Positions 54,073 to 64,000 of a stretch of 64,000 nt of DNA are shown here, one piece after another. Position 1 is the stretch's first letter, and every line of letters begins with the position of its first letter. Source of the DNA: Clostridia bacterium (GTDB lineage Bacteria > Bacillota > Clostridia > Christensenellales > Aristaeellaceae); contig JAFRPG010000029.1 of the NCBI GenBank assembly GCA_017429265.1, forward strand, positions 51,197 through 115,196. The letters run 5' to 3'. Both the position numbers and the translations under genes were made by a program. The notes under the pieces were generated by a model. It was not told where the DNA came from and did no database searches. It saw only the letters and a list, made by a program, of their open reading frames with translations.

Positions 54073-54552
54073 ATGAGATGTCAGTACTGCAACAGCCAGG
54101 AGAGCAAGGTCATCGACTCCCGGCCCACGGAGGATGGCAACAGCATCCGCAGGCGGCGTGAGTGCCTCGGCTGCGGGCGGCGCTTTACCACCTACGAGAA
54201 GATCGAGCAGCTGCCCCTGATCGTCGTCAAGCGCGACGGGCGCCGCGAGCCGTTCGAGATCGCGAAGGTGCGCAACGGCATCCTGCACGCCTGCGAGAAG
54301 CTTCCCGTCTCCGCGCAGCAGATCGAGGATGTCTGCGTCCGGGTGGAGCAGGCAGCCTACCGCTACGGCGACGGCGAGCTCTCCACGGTCCGCATCGGCG
54401 ACATGGTGATGAACGAGCTCAAGCAGGTCAACGATGTGGCCTACGTGCGCTTCGCCGCCGTGTACCGCAAGTTCACGGACTTGGGCACCTTCATGGATGA
54501 GCTGCAGAAGCTCCTGAACGAGAACAAGAGCGACCTCGACCACGAGGAGTAA
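54073..54552 (+). CDS. nrdR: Transcriptional repressor NrdR
   Basis: NrdR represses ribonucleotide reductase operons in response to dATP/ATP. The 159-residue protein is complete: N-terminal zinc ribbon MRCQYCNS...CLGCGRRFTTYE with cysteines at 3, 6, 31 and 34, then the ATP-cone domain (VVKRDGRREPFEIAKVRNG, DVAYVRFAAVYRKFTD). It lies 33 bases after xylB and may share its promoter. NrdR boxes were not searched for. Confidence 0.96.
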   Translation: MRCQYCNSQESKVIDSRPTEDGNSIRRRRECLGCGRRFTTYEKIEQLPLIVVKRDGRREPFEIAKVRNGILHACEKLPVSAQQIEDVCVRVEQAAYRYGDGELSTVRIGDMVMNELKQVNDVAYVRFAAVYRKFTDLGTFMDELQKLLNENKSDLDHEE

Positions 54553-54561
54553 ACGAAAAAG

Positions 54562-54593
54562 GGCGGCACGGGCTGGAGCCTGTGCCGTCTTTC
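54562..54593 (+). terminator. Terminator after nrdR
   Basis: GGCACGGGC and GCCTGTGCC (one G-T pair) form a hairpin, then GTCTTTC. It may end the xylB-nrdR unit. Confidence 0.75.
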
Positions 54594-54612
54594 AATCGGA
54601 GGAGAAGTGAAG

Positions 54613-55359
54613 ATGCATTTGTTCCTGACGTCCTCGCCCTGTGACGACGACGGTGCGCGTGGGCTGGGGATCCCCTTTGTATACAGCGAGGCCAACGGGT
54701 TCGCGCGGCGGCTGCGGGAGCGGGTCGCGCCCGGCGTCCGCGGCGTGATGATCGCGGCGTATCCCGACAGCCATGAGCGCAACGACGCGATGGCCGCGGA
54801 CTTCGGCGCGGCCTTCGGGGCACTGGGGAGGCCGCTGAGCGATATGCGGATGCTCGACGGACGGCACAGCCCGGAGGAGATCGCGGAGGCGGTCGCCGCC
54901 AGCGGCGCGGTGATCCTCTCCGGCGGCCATGTGCCCACCCAGAACAGCTGGTTCCGCGGGATCGGCCTCGGGGAGATCCTGGCCGGTTACGGCGGCACCG
55001 TGATCGGCATCAGCGCGGGCTCGATGAACTGCTGCGGCTGCGTCTATGCCCAGCCGGAGGAGCCCGGCGAAGCGGCGGATCCGCAGTACCGGCGCTTCAT
55101 TCCCGGCCTGGCTCTCACCGGGGTGATGATCCTGCCGCATTTTCAGACGGTGCGGCGGAACCGGGTGGACGGCCTGCGCCTGTTCGAGGACATCACGGTC
55201 CCGGACAGTGCGGGGCGGGTCTTCTACGCGATCCCGGACGGCAGCTATGTGCTGCAGGAGGACGGGGCGGCGACCATGTACGGGGAGAGCCTGCGCATCG
55301 CGGACGGCCGGATGGAGCCGTGGACGTCGGACGGGGAGGAACGCCGGATCGCGGACTGA
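54613..55359 (+). CDS. S51 peptidase-like (peptidase E) protein
   Basis: A 248-residue class I glutamine-amidotransferase-fold protein of peptidase family S51 (dipeptidase E, cyanophycinase relatives). The nucleophile serine is in GISAGSMNCC (residue about 139), GGHVPTQNSW and a metal-free LPHFQTVRRNR segment follow. Dipeptidase E cleaves Asp-X dipeptides; members also include non-catalytic forms, but the Ser is present here. The ATG at 54613 is preferred because GGAGGAG lies nine bases before; a GTG at 54607 is too close. It is convergent with the next gene with only six bases between. Confidence 0.87.
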   Translation: MHLFLTSSPCDDDGARGLGIPFVYSEANGFARRLRERVAPGVRGVMIAAYPDSHERNDAMAADFGAAFGALGRPLSDMRMLDGRHSPEEIAEAVAASGAVILSGGHVPTQNSWFRGIGLGEILAGYGGTVIGISAGSMNCCGCVYAQPEEPGEAADPQYRRFIPGLALTGVMILPHFQTVRRNRVDGLRLFEDITVPDSAGRVFYAIPDGSYVLQEDGAATMYGESLRIADGRMEPWTSDGEERRIAD

Positions 55360-55365
55360 CCGTCT

Positions 55366-56271
55366 TCAGGGCACGAGGGTCGCGAACCAGATGCAGTCGC
55401 CCACGGGGCGCTTTTTGCCCGTGGACAGGGCGTTGATCTTCCTGTAGTTCAGGACGACGGAGGACGAGGACGCGCCGTCGAGGTTGTAGGCGTTGATGCA
55501 GCCGAGCTCGGCGCACAGCTCCGCCAGCTGGAGGATGGTGAAACCCTTGGAGCCCTTATTCTCGGGCCCCTCGGTGGCGACGATCAGGTAGGAGAGCGGG
55601 CCGAGCTGGCCGATGGCGCATCGCTGGATGCGCTTGTTTTTTCCGACGTTGAGCTTGAGCTGGCTGACATCGGTCAGCTGCTGACCGTTGATGACGAGGG
55701 CGGGCCCGAAGCAGAACGCATGGACCACCGTGCCTTCAAAGCTCTCCCAGGCCTCCCTCGTGGTGGGGGAGATGATCGTGAAATCGCCCTTGTCGTCGAT
55801 GATCAGCGTGTCGCGGCGCCTGTTGGGCTTGACGCGGTAGACGGTGCCGTTGCGGACCGAGATGCCCTCGTTGTGGTAGATGAAATAGTCGCCGTTGACG
55901 GCCAGCACGGCGTTGACGCGCTTGGCCATCGTGGGGACGACGGTGGCCGTCTTGGACGGGAACTTCTGCGAGAGCTCGCAGCGCAGCTGGCTCGGGTCGG
56001 CGATCGTGACATAGACGCAGGTGACGGTCGTGTCGAAGCGGCGGATCGTCTCCACGCGGATGTCCAGCGAGTCGTCGTGATAGCCCGCTCCGTCCGGCAG
56101 GAAGCATTCCTCGTGCGGCAGGTAGGGGGAAACCTTCACGTCCCAGGGGATCGGCTCGAAAATCGTCTGCGCGGCTTCGGCGGTGCTGTCTCCGGCTTCC
56201 GGACTCTCCGCCGCGGCCGGTCCGGCCAGCAGAGAGAACGCGAAGATCAGGGCAAACAGTCTGCGGAACAT
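55366..56271 (-). CDS. Exported phosphodiester glycosidase-domain (NAGPA) protein
   Basis: A 301-residue exported protein. MFRRLFALIFAFSLLAGPAAA is a signal peptide, probably cut near residue 21. The mature part is a NAGPA domain (phosphodiester N-acetylglucosaminidase-like), with AVNGDYFIYHNEG, DDKGDFTIISPTT, the conserved GPALVINGQQL, LSYLIVATEGPENKG and NAYNLDGASSSSVVL. In bacteria this domain occurs in envelope polysaccharide proteins. Substrate unknown. The promoter at 56326-56354 and an AGGAGG site nine bases ahead of the ATG support the start. Confidence 0.88.
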   Translation of the reverse strand: MFRRLFALIFAFSLLAGPAAAESPEAGDSTAEAAQTIFEPIPWDVKVSPYLPHEECFLPDGAGYHDDSLDIRVETIRRFDTTVTCVYVTIADPSQLRCELSQKFPSKTATVVPTMAKRVNAVLAVNGDYFIYHNEGISVRNGTVYRVKPNRRRDTLIIDDKGDFTIISPTTREAWESFEGTVVHAFCFGPALVINGQQLTDVSQLKLNVGKNKRIQRCAIGQLGPLSYLIVATEGPENKGSKGFTILQLAELCAELGCINAYNLDGASSSSVVLNYRKINALSTGKKRPVGDCIWFATLVP

Positions 56272-56325
56272 GGCAAAACGCCTCCTGTCTCGGTGAATCT
56301 ACCAAAATGTGAAGACAGTATGAAC

Positions 56326-56354
56326 AGTATAGCACAGAATTGAAATATTCTCAA
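56326..56354 (-). promoter_or_regulatory. Promoter for the NAGPA-domain gene
   Basis: On the minus strand TTGAGA, 17 bases, TATACT, 55 bases before the start codon. It diverges from the ruvC promoter. Confidence 0.78.
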
Positions 56355-56444
56355 CCGGAATCGTGCGGATCGACTGCGGTCGCCGGCAGTCCGGTGAGCG
56401 ACCTGCGTCCGGAACGGAGGGCGAATTCCCTGCCGGTGTTCCCC

Positions 56445-56472
56445 TTTACAAACCCCGTGATTGTGGTATGAT
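56445..56472 (+). promoter_or_regulatory. Promoter for ruvCAB-queA
   Basis: TTTACA, 16 bases, TATGAT, with a TGG extended -10. It is 28 bases before the ruvC GTG. Confidence 0.7.
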
Positions 56473-56500
56473 GAACCCGTTGACACGGAGGAGGGATGGC

Positions 56501-56995
56501 GTGATCGTGCTTGGCATTGACCCGGGGTATGCCCTGATGGGCTGGGGCGTCGTGGAGTCGGTGAACAATAAGATGAGGCTGATCAACTACGGCTGTGTCG
56601 AGACCTTCGCGCACACGCCGATGCAGCACCGCCTCCGCTCCCTCTACCAGGGCGTGCGGGATCTGGTGCAGATCTACCAGCCGGATGACGTCGCATTCGA
56701 GGAACTGTTCTTCGCCCACAATGTGACGACGGCGCTGATGGTGGGTGCGGCCCGCGGCGCGGCGATCATCGCGGCGACCGAGTACACCGAGAAACTCTAC
56801 GAATACACGCCCGGCCAGATCAAGCAGGCGGTCACCGGCAACGGCAGCGCCCGGAAACAGGACGTCCAGCAGATGGTCAGGTTCCTGCTGCACATGCAGG
56901 AAATCCCGAAGCCGGACGACGCGGCGGACGCCATCGCCTGCGCGATCACGCACTGCCTCAGCGGCGTGGCCAAGGAACAGTTCCGGATGAAATGA
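56501..56995 (+). CDS. ruvC: Holliday junction resolvase RuvC
   Basis: RuvC cuts Holliday junctions with RuvAB. The 164-residue RNase H-fold nuclease starts VIVLGIDPGYALMGWG with the first catalytic Asp, has AFEELFFAHN with the Glu, and ends with DDAADAIACAITH carrying the last acidic residues. The GTG at 56501 follows GGAGGAGGG and gives the family length; upstream in-frame ATGs would add an unrelated leader. It is followed by ruvA and ruvB. Confidence 0.95.
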   Translation: MIVLGIDPGYALMGWGVVESVNNKMRLINYGCVETFAHTPMQHRLRSLYQGVRDLVQIYQPDDVAFEELFFAHNVTTALMVGAARGAAIIAATEYTEKLYEYTPGQIKQAVTGNGSARKQDVQQMVRFLLHMQEIPKPDDAADAIACAITHCLSGVAKEQFRMK

Positions 56996-57014
56996 CGGAG
57001 GATGAGCAGACAGC

Positions 57015-57617
57015 ATGTACGCATTTATCGAAGGCCGGGTCTGTGACAAGAGCGGCGGCAGCCTGATTCTCCAGACGGGCGGGGTGGGGTACCTCCTCAC
57101 CTGCTCCCAGACCACGCTGCAGGCGGCGCCTGCCGTGGGGGAGACGATGCGCTGCCTGACCTATTTCTCCGTGCGGGAGGACGCGGTGGAGCTCTTCGGC
57201 TTTGCCACGGCGGAGGAGAAGAATCTCTTCCTGCGGCTGATCGGGGTCAGCGGCGTCGGCCCGAAGATGGCGCTGAGCATCCTCGGCTCGATGCCCACGC
57301 ACGACCTGCAGGTGGCGATCCTGATGGATGACGTGCAGGCCCTGTGCCGCGCGCCGGGCGTCGGCAAGAAGACCGCCCAGCGCATCACCCTTGAACTGCG
57401 GGACAAGATCACGCAGGTGGAAGCCTCCCTCACGCGCCCGGACACAGCCGTGTCCGCCCCCGCCGCGGCCGACAGCGTCAGCGAGGCCATGGAGGCCCTG
57501 ATCGCCCTCGGCTACACAGCCGCGGAAGCCCGCGGGGCGCTGAGCCAGATCAAGGACCGGAACGCGTCCGCCGACGAGCTGGTCACCCGGGCCCTGCGGT
57601 CCATGGCCACCCTGTGA
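57015..57617 (+). CDS. ruvA: Holliday junction DNA helicase RuvA
   Basis: RuvA binds the four-way junction and loads RuvB. The 200-residue protein has the N-terminal OB domain (MYAFIEGRVCDKSGGSLIL, GVGYLLTCS), the two helix-hairpin-helix motifs (ISVSGVGPKMALSIL-like and APGVGKKTAQRITLELRDKI), and a C-terminal domain that contacts RuvB. It lies 19 bases after ruvC and 35 before ruvB. Confidence 0.96.
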   Translation: MYAFIEGRVCDKSGGSLILQTGGVGYLLTCSQTTLQAAPAVGETMRCLTYFSVREDAVELFGFATAEEKNLFLRLIGVSGVGPKMALSILGSMPTHDLQVAILMDDVQALCRAPGVGKKTAQRITLELRDKITQVEASLTRPDTAVSAPAAADSVSEAMEALIALGYTAAEARGALSQIKDRNASADELVTRALRSMATL

Positions 57618-57652
57618 GCCGGCAAGCCTGAACACAGAACGGAGTCTGCAAG

Positions 57653-58705
57653 ATGATGGATGACGAACGCCTGGTATCCGTCGGCTATACCGAGGATGAC
57701 CGGAGCATCGAGACCAGCCTGCGCCCCCACACCCTGCGGGAGTATGTCGGTCAGGAGGATGTCAAGAAGAGCCTGAGCATCTATATTCAGGCGTCCTTGG
57801 CGCGCCATGAGCCGCTGGACCACATCCTGCTCTACGGCCCGCCCGGCCTGGGCAAGACGACGCTTGCCTCCATCGTGGCCGCGGAGATGGGACAGAACAT
57901 CCGCGTGACCTCCGGCCCGGCCATCGAGAAGCCCGGCGATCTGGCGGCCATGCTCTCCAACCTTTCCGAGGGCGACGTGCTCTTCATCGACGAGATCCAC
58001 CGGCTCTCACGGGCGGTGGAGGAAGTGCTCTATCCCGCAATGGAGGACTTCGCGATCGATATCATGATCGGCAAGGGCCCGACCGCGCGCTCCCTGCGCC
58101 TGCCGGTGCCGCGCTTCACGCTGATCGGCGCCACCACGCGCTTCGGCATGCTGTCCGCCCCCCTGCGCGACCGCTTCGGGATCATCTACCGGCTCGAGCT
58201 CTACACCCCGGAGGAACTCTCCCGCATCGTCACGCGCAGCGCAGGCCTCCTGAAGGTCAAACAGGCCGAGCCGGACGGGATGCTCGAGATCGCCCGCCGC
58301 AGCCGGGGCACGCCCCGCATCGCCAACCGCATGCTCCGCCGCGCGCGGGACTACGCTGATGTCTGCAACAACGGCATCCTCAGCGCGAAGATGGCGGACG
58401 AGGCCCTGGTGATGAACGGCGTCGACAGTCTCGGCCTGGACAAGACCGACCGCACGATGCTGGCCACGATGATGGACAAGTTTGGTGGAGGCCCGGTCGG
58501 CCTCGACACGCTCGCGGCCACCACGGGCGAGGACGCCGCCACCATCGAGAGCGTCTATGAGCCTTATCTGATGCAGCTCGGCTTTATCATGCGGACGCCC
58601 CGCGGCCGTGTCTGCACGCAGCCCGCCTGGGCCTACATGCACCGCGAGATGCCCGGAAGCGCCGACGACGCCGGGGACGGCCAGCAGACGCGCATGGAGA
58701 TCTGA
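57653..58705 (+). CDS. ruvB: Holliday junction DNA helicase RuvB
   Basis: RuvB is the AAA+ motor for branch migration. The 350-residue protein has [12 protein letters not shown], Walker [13 protein letters not shown], Walker [13 protein letters not shown], sensor 1 [10 protein letters not shown] with the arginine finger context [11 protein letters not shown], sensor 2 [14 protein letters not shown] and the C-terminal winged helix ending [13 protein letters not shown]. Two ATGs are adjacent at the start. queA follows after 13 bases. Confidence 0.97.
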   Translation: MMDDERLVSVGYTEDDRSIETSLRPHTLREYVGQEDVKKSLSIYIQASLARHEPLDHILLYGPPGLGKTTLASIVAAEMGQNIRVTSGPAIEKPGDLAAMLSNLSEGDVLFIDEIHRLSRAVEEVLYPAMEDFAIDIMIGKGPTARSLRLPVPRFTLIGATTRFGMLSAPLRDRFGIIYRLELYTPEELSRIVTRSAGLLKVKQAEPDGMLEIARRSRGTPRIANRMLRRARDYADVCNNGILSAKMADEALVMNGVDSLGLDKTDRTMLATMMDKFGGGPVGLDTLAATTGEDAATIESVYEPYLMQLGFIMRTPRGRVCTQPAWAYMHREMPGSADDAGDGQQTRMEI

Positions 58706-58718
58706 GAAGAGAGACAAG

Positions 58719-59777
58719 ATGAAGACAAGCGATTTTGACTATGAACTGCCCGAGGAGCTGATCGCCCAGACGCCGATCGAGCCCCGGGACCACAGCCGCC
58801 TGATGGTGGTCCACACGGACGGCCGTCCGCCGGAACACCGCCGCTTCGACGATATCCGCGAGTACCTCCGCCCCGGGGACGCCCTCGTGCTCAACGAGAC
58901 CCGCGTGATCCCGGCCCGCCTGCTGGGCGTGAAGGAGGACACGGGCGTTCCGGTGGAAGTCCTGCTCCTGCGCAGGCAGAACGCGACGGACTGGGAAGCC
59001 CTGGTGCGCCCGGGACGCCGGCTGAAGCCCGGCGCGTGGTGCTCCTTCGGCGACGGCCTGCTGCGCTGCGAGATCCTGTCGAGCGTCGAGGAGATTGCCG
59101 GGCGCACGGTCCGCTTCCACTTCGACGGCGTGTTCGAGGAGCTGCTCGACCGGCTGGGGGAGATGCCCCTCCCGCCCTACATCCACGAAAAGCTGCGGGA
59201 CCGCGAGCGCTATCAGACCGTCTACGCGAAGACCGAAGGCTCCGCGGCGGCCCCCACGGCCGGCCTGCACTTCACACCGGAACTGCTCGACAGCATCCGG
59301 GCCATGGGCGTGACGGTCGTCCCGGTCCTCCTGCATGTGGGCCTGGGCACGTTCCGCCCGGTGAAGGCGGATGTGATCGAGGAGCACCGCATGCATTCCG
59401 AGTGGTACCAGGTCACACCGGAGGCCGCGGAAACTCTGAACCGCATCCGGGCAGCCGGCGGCAGGCTGATCTGCGTCGGCACGACCTCGGTGCGCACGAT
59501 CGAGACCGTCGCGGACGAAAACGGCGTGATCCGCCCGGGGAGCGGAGAGACGGCGATCTTCATCCATCCCGGCGTTCGCATCAAGGCTGTCGACGGGCTG
59601 ATCACCAACTTTCACCTGCCGCAGTCGACCCTCCTGATGCTGGTCTCCGCCTTCCTCGGCCGGGAGACGGCGCTGGATGCCTACCGCGAGGCCGTGCGGG
59701 AGCGGTACCGCTTCTTCTCCTTCGGGGACGCCATGTTCATTGACGGGCGGCGCGCCCCCTACACCCTCGAACCCTGA
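58719..59777 (+). CDS. queA: tRNA preQ1(34) S-adenosylmethionine ribosyltransferase
   Basis: QueA transfers the ribosyl moiety of SAM to preQ1 in tRNA to make epoxyqueuosine. The 352-residue protein shows [82 protein letters not shown] and [17 protein letters not shown]. The position after ruvB is the common order. The ATG at 58719 is a few bases after AGAGA. It closes the unit before the terminator at 59785-59818. Confidence 0.96.
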   Translation: MKTSDFDYELPEELIAQTPIEPRDHSRLMVVHTDGRPPEHRRFDDIREYLRPGDALVLNETRVIPARLLGVKEDTGVPVEVLLLRRQNATDWEALVRPGRRLKPGAWCSFGDGLLRCEILSSVEEIAGRTVRFHFDGVFEELLDRLGEMPLPPYIHEKLRDRERYQTVYAKTEGSAAAPTAGLHFTPELLDSIRAMGVTVVPVLLHVGLGTFRPVKADVIEEHRMHSEWYQVTPEAAETLNRIRAAGGRLICVGTTSVRTIETVADENGVIRPGSGETAIFIHPGVRIKAVDGLITNFHLPQSTLLMLVSAFLGRETALDAYREAVRERYRFFSFGDAMFIDGRRAPYTLEP

Positions 59778-59784
59778 CACACTG

Positions 59785-59818
59785 TGCAGTGCGGCCGACG
59801 CACTGCATTCTTTCTGTA
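59785..59818 (+). terminator. Terminator after queA
   Basis: TGCAGTGC and GCACTGCA form a perfect 8-bp stem with a seven-base loop, then TTCTTTCT. Confidence 0.85.
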
Positions 59819-59823
59819 TTCCG

Positions 59824-59853
59824 TTTGCATGAACGGCCCGAATGCGGTATAAT
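59824..59853 (+). promoter_or_regulatory. Promoter for the peptide ABC transporter genes
   Basis: TTTGCA, 18 bases, TATAAT. The -10 is consensus; the -35 is weaker. It lies 33 bases before the first permease. Confidence 0.65.
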
Positions 59854-59886
59854 CTTAAGGAAACCCGACACATTGGAGGGAAACCC

Positions 59887-60819
59887 ATGGGCTGGTATAT
59901 CCTCAAGCGGCTGATCGCCGGGATCCTGAGCATGATCGTGCTGATCACGGTCGCTTTCTTTATGATGCACGCAATGCCCGGCGATCCGTTCAGCGTGGAT
60001 GACAACAAGAAGGTCGACCCCGCGGTGCTGGACCGCCTCCGCGACAAGTACGGGCTCACCAAGCCCATCGGGGAGCAGTACCTCGACTACTGGGGCCTGC
60101 TGCTCCGGGGTGACCTCGGGATCTCCCTCAAGCCGGAAAAGCAGGATCAGACCGTCAACTCGATCATCGCGGAGACCTTCCCGCTCTCCGCGCAGATCGG
60201 CGCCTACGCCGTGATTCTCTCCCTGATCGTCGGGATCCCCCTGGGCATCCTGTCGGCCCTGCGAAGAGGCAAGGCGACGGACCTCTCCATCATGGCCTTC
60301 GCCACGATCGGCATTTCAGTGCCGACCTTCGTGATCGCGATCCTGCTGATGTGGCTCTTCTCCAGCCGCCTGGGGATGCAGATCTCGCACTGGGAGTATG
60401 ATTTCCAGCATTACATCCTGCCGGTGGTCTGCCTGAGCCTCGGCCCGATCGCCTACATCGCCCGCCAGACGCGCTCCTCCATGCTCGAGGCGCTCGAGCA
60501 GGACTACATCCGCACGGCCCGGGCCAAGGGCGTGCAGGAGTGGAAGGTGATCGTGAAGCACGCGCTGAAGAATGCGCTGACCCCGGTCATCACCTATCTC
60601 GGCCCGCTGGTGGCCGGCCTGCTGACCGGCTCGTTCATCATCGAGAACACCTTCAGCGTGCCCGGCATCGGCAAATACTTTGTGGAATCCGTCACCGGCC
60701 GCGATTATTCCATGATCATGGGCATCGTGGTCTTCTTCGGCGCGTTCGTGGTCGTGTGCAATCTGCTCAGCGACATCCTGCTGGCGATCATCGACCCGCG
60801 CGTCAAGCTGGACCGCTGA
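59887..60819 (+). CDS. Oligopeptide/dipeptide-type ABC transporter permease (OppB/DppB)
   Basis: A 310-residue inner-membrane permease with six predicted spans, the first at residues 7-30, followed by the GDPFSVD loop typical of OppB. The EAA motif is in EQDYIRTARAKGVQEWKVI. Together with the next genes it would form an importer for peptides or related solutes. A GGAGGG ribosome site precedes the ATG. The extracytoplasmic binding protein expected for uptake is not in this window before or after the operon; it may be encoded elsewhere. Confidence 0.94.
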   Translation: MGWYILKRLIAGILSMIVLITVAFFMMHAMPGDPFSVDDNKKVDPAVLDRLRDKYGLTKPIGEQYLDYWGLLLRGDLGISLKPEKQDQTVNSIIAETFPLSAQIGAYAVILSLIVGIPLGILSALRRGKATDLSIMAFATIGISVPTFVIAILLMWLFSSRLGMQISHWEYDFQHYILPVVCLSLGPIAYIARQTRSSMLEALEQDYIRTARAKGVQEWKVIVKHALKNALTPVITYLGPLVAGLLTGSFIIENTFSVPGIGKYFVESVTGRDYSMIMGIVVFFGAFVVVCNLLSDILLAIIDPRVKLDR

Positions 60820-60836
60820 GGGGAGGGAGAGAACGT

Positions 60837-61787
60837 ATGCAGTATGCGGATACCGATCTGAGATCCATGCGCTACGAGGATCTCCCCGCTTCCGTCTTCG
60901 GCCCCGCGGAGAAGCGGGACGACACGGAGCAGATCGCGCGCCCTTCCCTGACCTACTGGCACGACGTGTGGCGCCGCTTCCGGAAGAACAAACTGGCGAT
61001 GATCGGCCTCGGCTTCATCCTGATCATGACGATCGCCTGCATCCTGGTGCCGATGCTGTCGGTCTACTCCTACGACGGGATGGACTATACTTCGATGAAC
61101 GCGGCTCCCTCCTGGAAGCACCTGTGCGGCGCGGACTTCATGGGCCGCGATCTCTTCATCCGGATCATGTACGGCGCGAGGATCTCGCTGACCATCGGCC
61201 TGGTGGCCGCGGCGATCAACATGGTCATCGGCGTGACGGTCGGCGGCGTCTCGGGCTACTGCGGCGGCTACACGGACATCGTGATCATGCGCATCGTGGA
61301 CATCCTGTCCTCCCTGCCGTCCCTGCTCTACATCCTGCTGATCATGCTCCTGCTGGGCAAATCGCTGACCAGTGTGATCATCGCCCTGTGCTTCACCTCC
61401 TGGACGGGCACGGCGCGCGTGGTGCGCAACGAGGTTCTGCGGCTCAAGCAGTCGGAATACGTCCTGGCCGCGCGGCTGGCCGGTGCCCGGACGCCGCATC
61501 TGCTCCTGCGCCACCTGGTGCCCAACGCCATGGGCCCCATCATCGTCTCTACCGCGTTCATGATCCCGAACGCGATCTTCTCCGAAGCCTTCCTGGCCTT
61601 CCTCGGCATCGGCATCGAGCTGCCGAAGGCGTCCTGGGGCACCTTGGCCAACGGCGGCATCAAGGACATGGCCAGCTATCCGCACCTGGTGATCTTCCCG
61701 ATCATCGCGATCTGCCTGACGATGTTCTCCTTCAACTTTATCGGCGACGGTCTGCGTGACGCACTCGACCCGCGCCTGAAGCACTGA
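60837..61787 (+). CDS. Oligopeptide/dipeptide-type ABC transporter permease (OppC/DppC)
   Basis: A 316-residue permease partner with a soluble N-terminus (about 50 residues) and five to six spans; KNKLAMIGLGFILIMT opens the first. The EAA loop is in LKQSEYVLAARLAGART, followed by LRHLVPNAMGPIIVS. The C-terminal FNFIGDGLRDALDPRLKH is the usual DppC ending. It is 17 bases after the first permease, with a GGGAGGG ribosome site. Confidence 0.94.
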   Translation: MQYADTDLRSMRYEDLPASVFGPAEKRDDTEQIARPSLTYWHDVWRRFRKNKLAMIGLGFILIMTIACILVPMLSVYSYDGMDYTSMNAAPSWKHLCGADFMGRDLFIRIMYGARISLTIGLVAAAINMVIGVTVGGVSGYCGGYTDIVIMRIVDILSSLPSLLYILLIMLLLGKSLTSVIIALCFTSWTGTARVVRNEVLRLKQSEYVLAARLAGARTPHLLLRHLVPNAMGPIIVSTAFMIPNAIFSEAFLAFLGIGIELPKASWGTLANGGIKDMASYPHLVIFPIIAICLTMFSFNFIGDGLRDALDPRLKH

Positions 61788-61799
61788 GGCGGTGAATCC

Positions 61800-63817
<2,018 letters not shown>

Positions 63818-63829
63818 CCACGGCATGAC

Positions 63830-63867
63830 AAAAGCCTGACTGCGGATCCGATGCGGTCAGGCTTTTT
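63830..63867 (+). terminator. Terminator after the ABC transporter
   Basis: AAAAGCCTGAC pairs with GTCAGGCTTTT (11 bp) with a T-run. It ends the operon 13 bases after the last stop. Confidence 0.92.
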
Positions 63868-63903
63868 GGCTCTTCACGGAAAGTTCGGGAAAACCCTATG
63901 GGA

Positions 63904-63964
63904 GGGGTTCGCGCTCTGCGGAGCGCGCCAGGGGCTTTCCGATCGCCCCTGGACCCTTCGGGGC
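63904..63964. repeat. Double-hairpin repeat, copy B
   Basis: A second copy of the element at 3234-3296, about 60 kb away and again downstream of a gene. It has GCGCTC-TGCG-GAGCGC and the stem CCAGGGGC / GCCCCTGG around the loop TTTCCGATC, then ACCCTTCG. The remaining 36 bases to the window end show nothing recognisable. Confidence 0.8.
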
Positions 63965-64000
63965 CGTCTCTTTCTTGTTAGTTGTCGGGTAAGGCTGAGA

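Overview
The window is GC-rich chromosomal DNA (clearly above 60% GC by eye) packed with about 57 genes and short intergenic gaps. It looks like a low-molecular-signature member of the Clostridia (Firmicutes) rather than an actinobacterium. Reasons: strong AGGAGG ribosome sites, TTGACA/TATAAT promoters with 17-base spacing, and Firmicutes-type families (tandem DegV proteins, a YtvI-like AI-2E permease, a DUF4317 protein, RsfS next to NadD-YqeK, a clostridial aconitase-family hydratase). A gut or rumen anaerobe is a reasonable guess because of two GH3 glycosidases, XylB and the [4Fe-4S] two-subunit fumarase; genus cannot be told from the sequence. I saw no tRNA, rRNA, CRISPR array, prophage or insertion sequence.

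Layout. 1-3.3 kb: the 3' end of hslO, a HEAT-like protein and a membrane-anchored zinc-ribbon/TPR/chitobiase-like protein, then a hairpin repeat. 3.4-5.3 kb (minus): two DegV proteins. 5.5-16.2 kb (plus): a long apparent transcription unit with purA, hisH, hisF, a lipoprotein, hisC, dnaE, a HAD phosphatase, an F420-ligase-like protein, a small zinc-ribbon membrane protein and ybaK. 16.2-20.6 kb (plus): glycosyltransferase, glf, ychF and an ATP-grasp sugar-transfer protein. 20.6-35.7 kb (minus): a YtvI-like permease and a 2-hydroxyacid dehydrogenase behind a candidate structured RNA, a domain-permuted GH3, rsfS with a nadD-yqeK fusion, a VOC protein plus aconitase-family hydratase, and an arginine cluster (argG, amino-acid ABC importer, argF, pcp).

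35.9-39.0 kb (plus): hisS-aspS. 39.1-41.3 kb (minus): a canonical GH3 whose promoter carries a cre/LacI-like operator. 41.6-54.6 kb (plus): secreted SH3 protein, M18 aminopeptidase, amidohydrolase, lipoprotein, rsmH-rsmI-fumarase alpha/beta, a PNPOx-like protein, DUF4317, xylB and nrdR. 54.6-56.3 kb: an S51 peptidase-like protein facing a phosphodiester-glycosidase-domain protein. 56.5-59.8 kb (plus): ruvC-ruvA-ruvB-queA. 59.9-63.8 kb (plus): an oligopeptide-type ABC importer without its binding protein. The window ends with a second copy of the hairpin repeat seen at 3.2 kb.

The most interesting non-coding signals are (i) the two copies of a double-hairpin repeat with compensatory stem changes, (ii) a roughly 200-base structured transcript with its own consensus promoter and terminator near 23 kb, possibly a 6S-type RNA, and (iii) an operator overlapping the GH3 promoter near 41.35 kb. 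No obviously new defence or biosynthetic system is present; most of the window is housekeeping.
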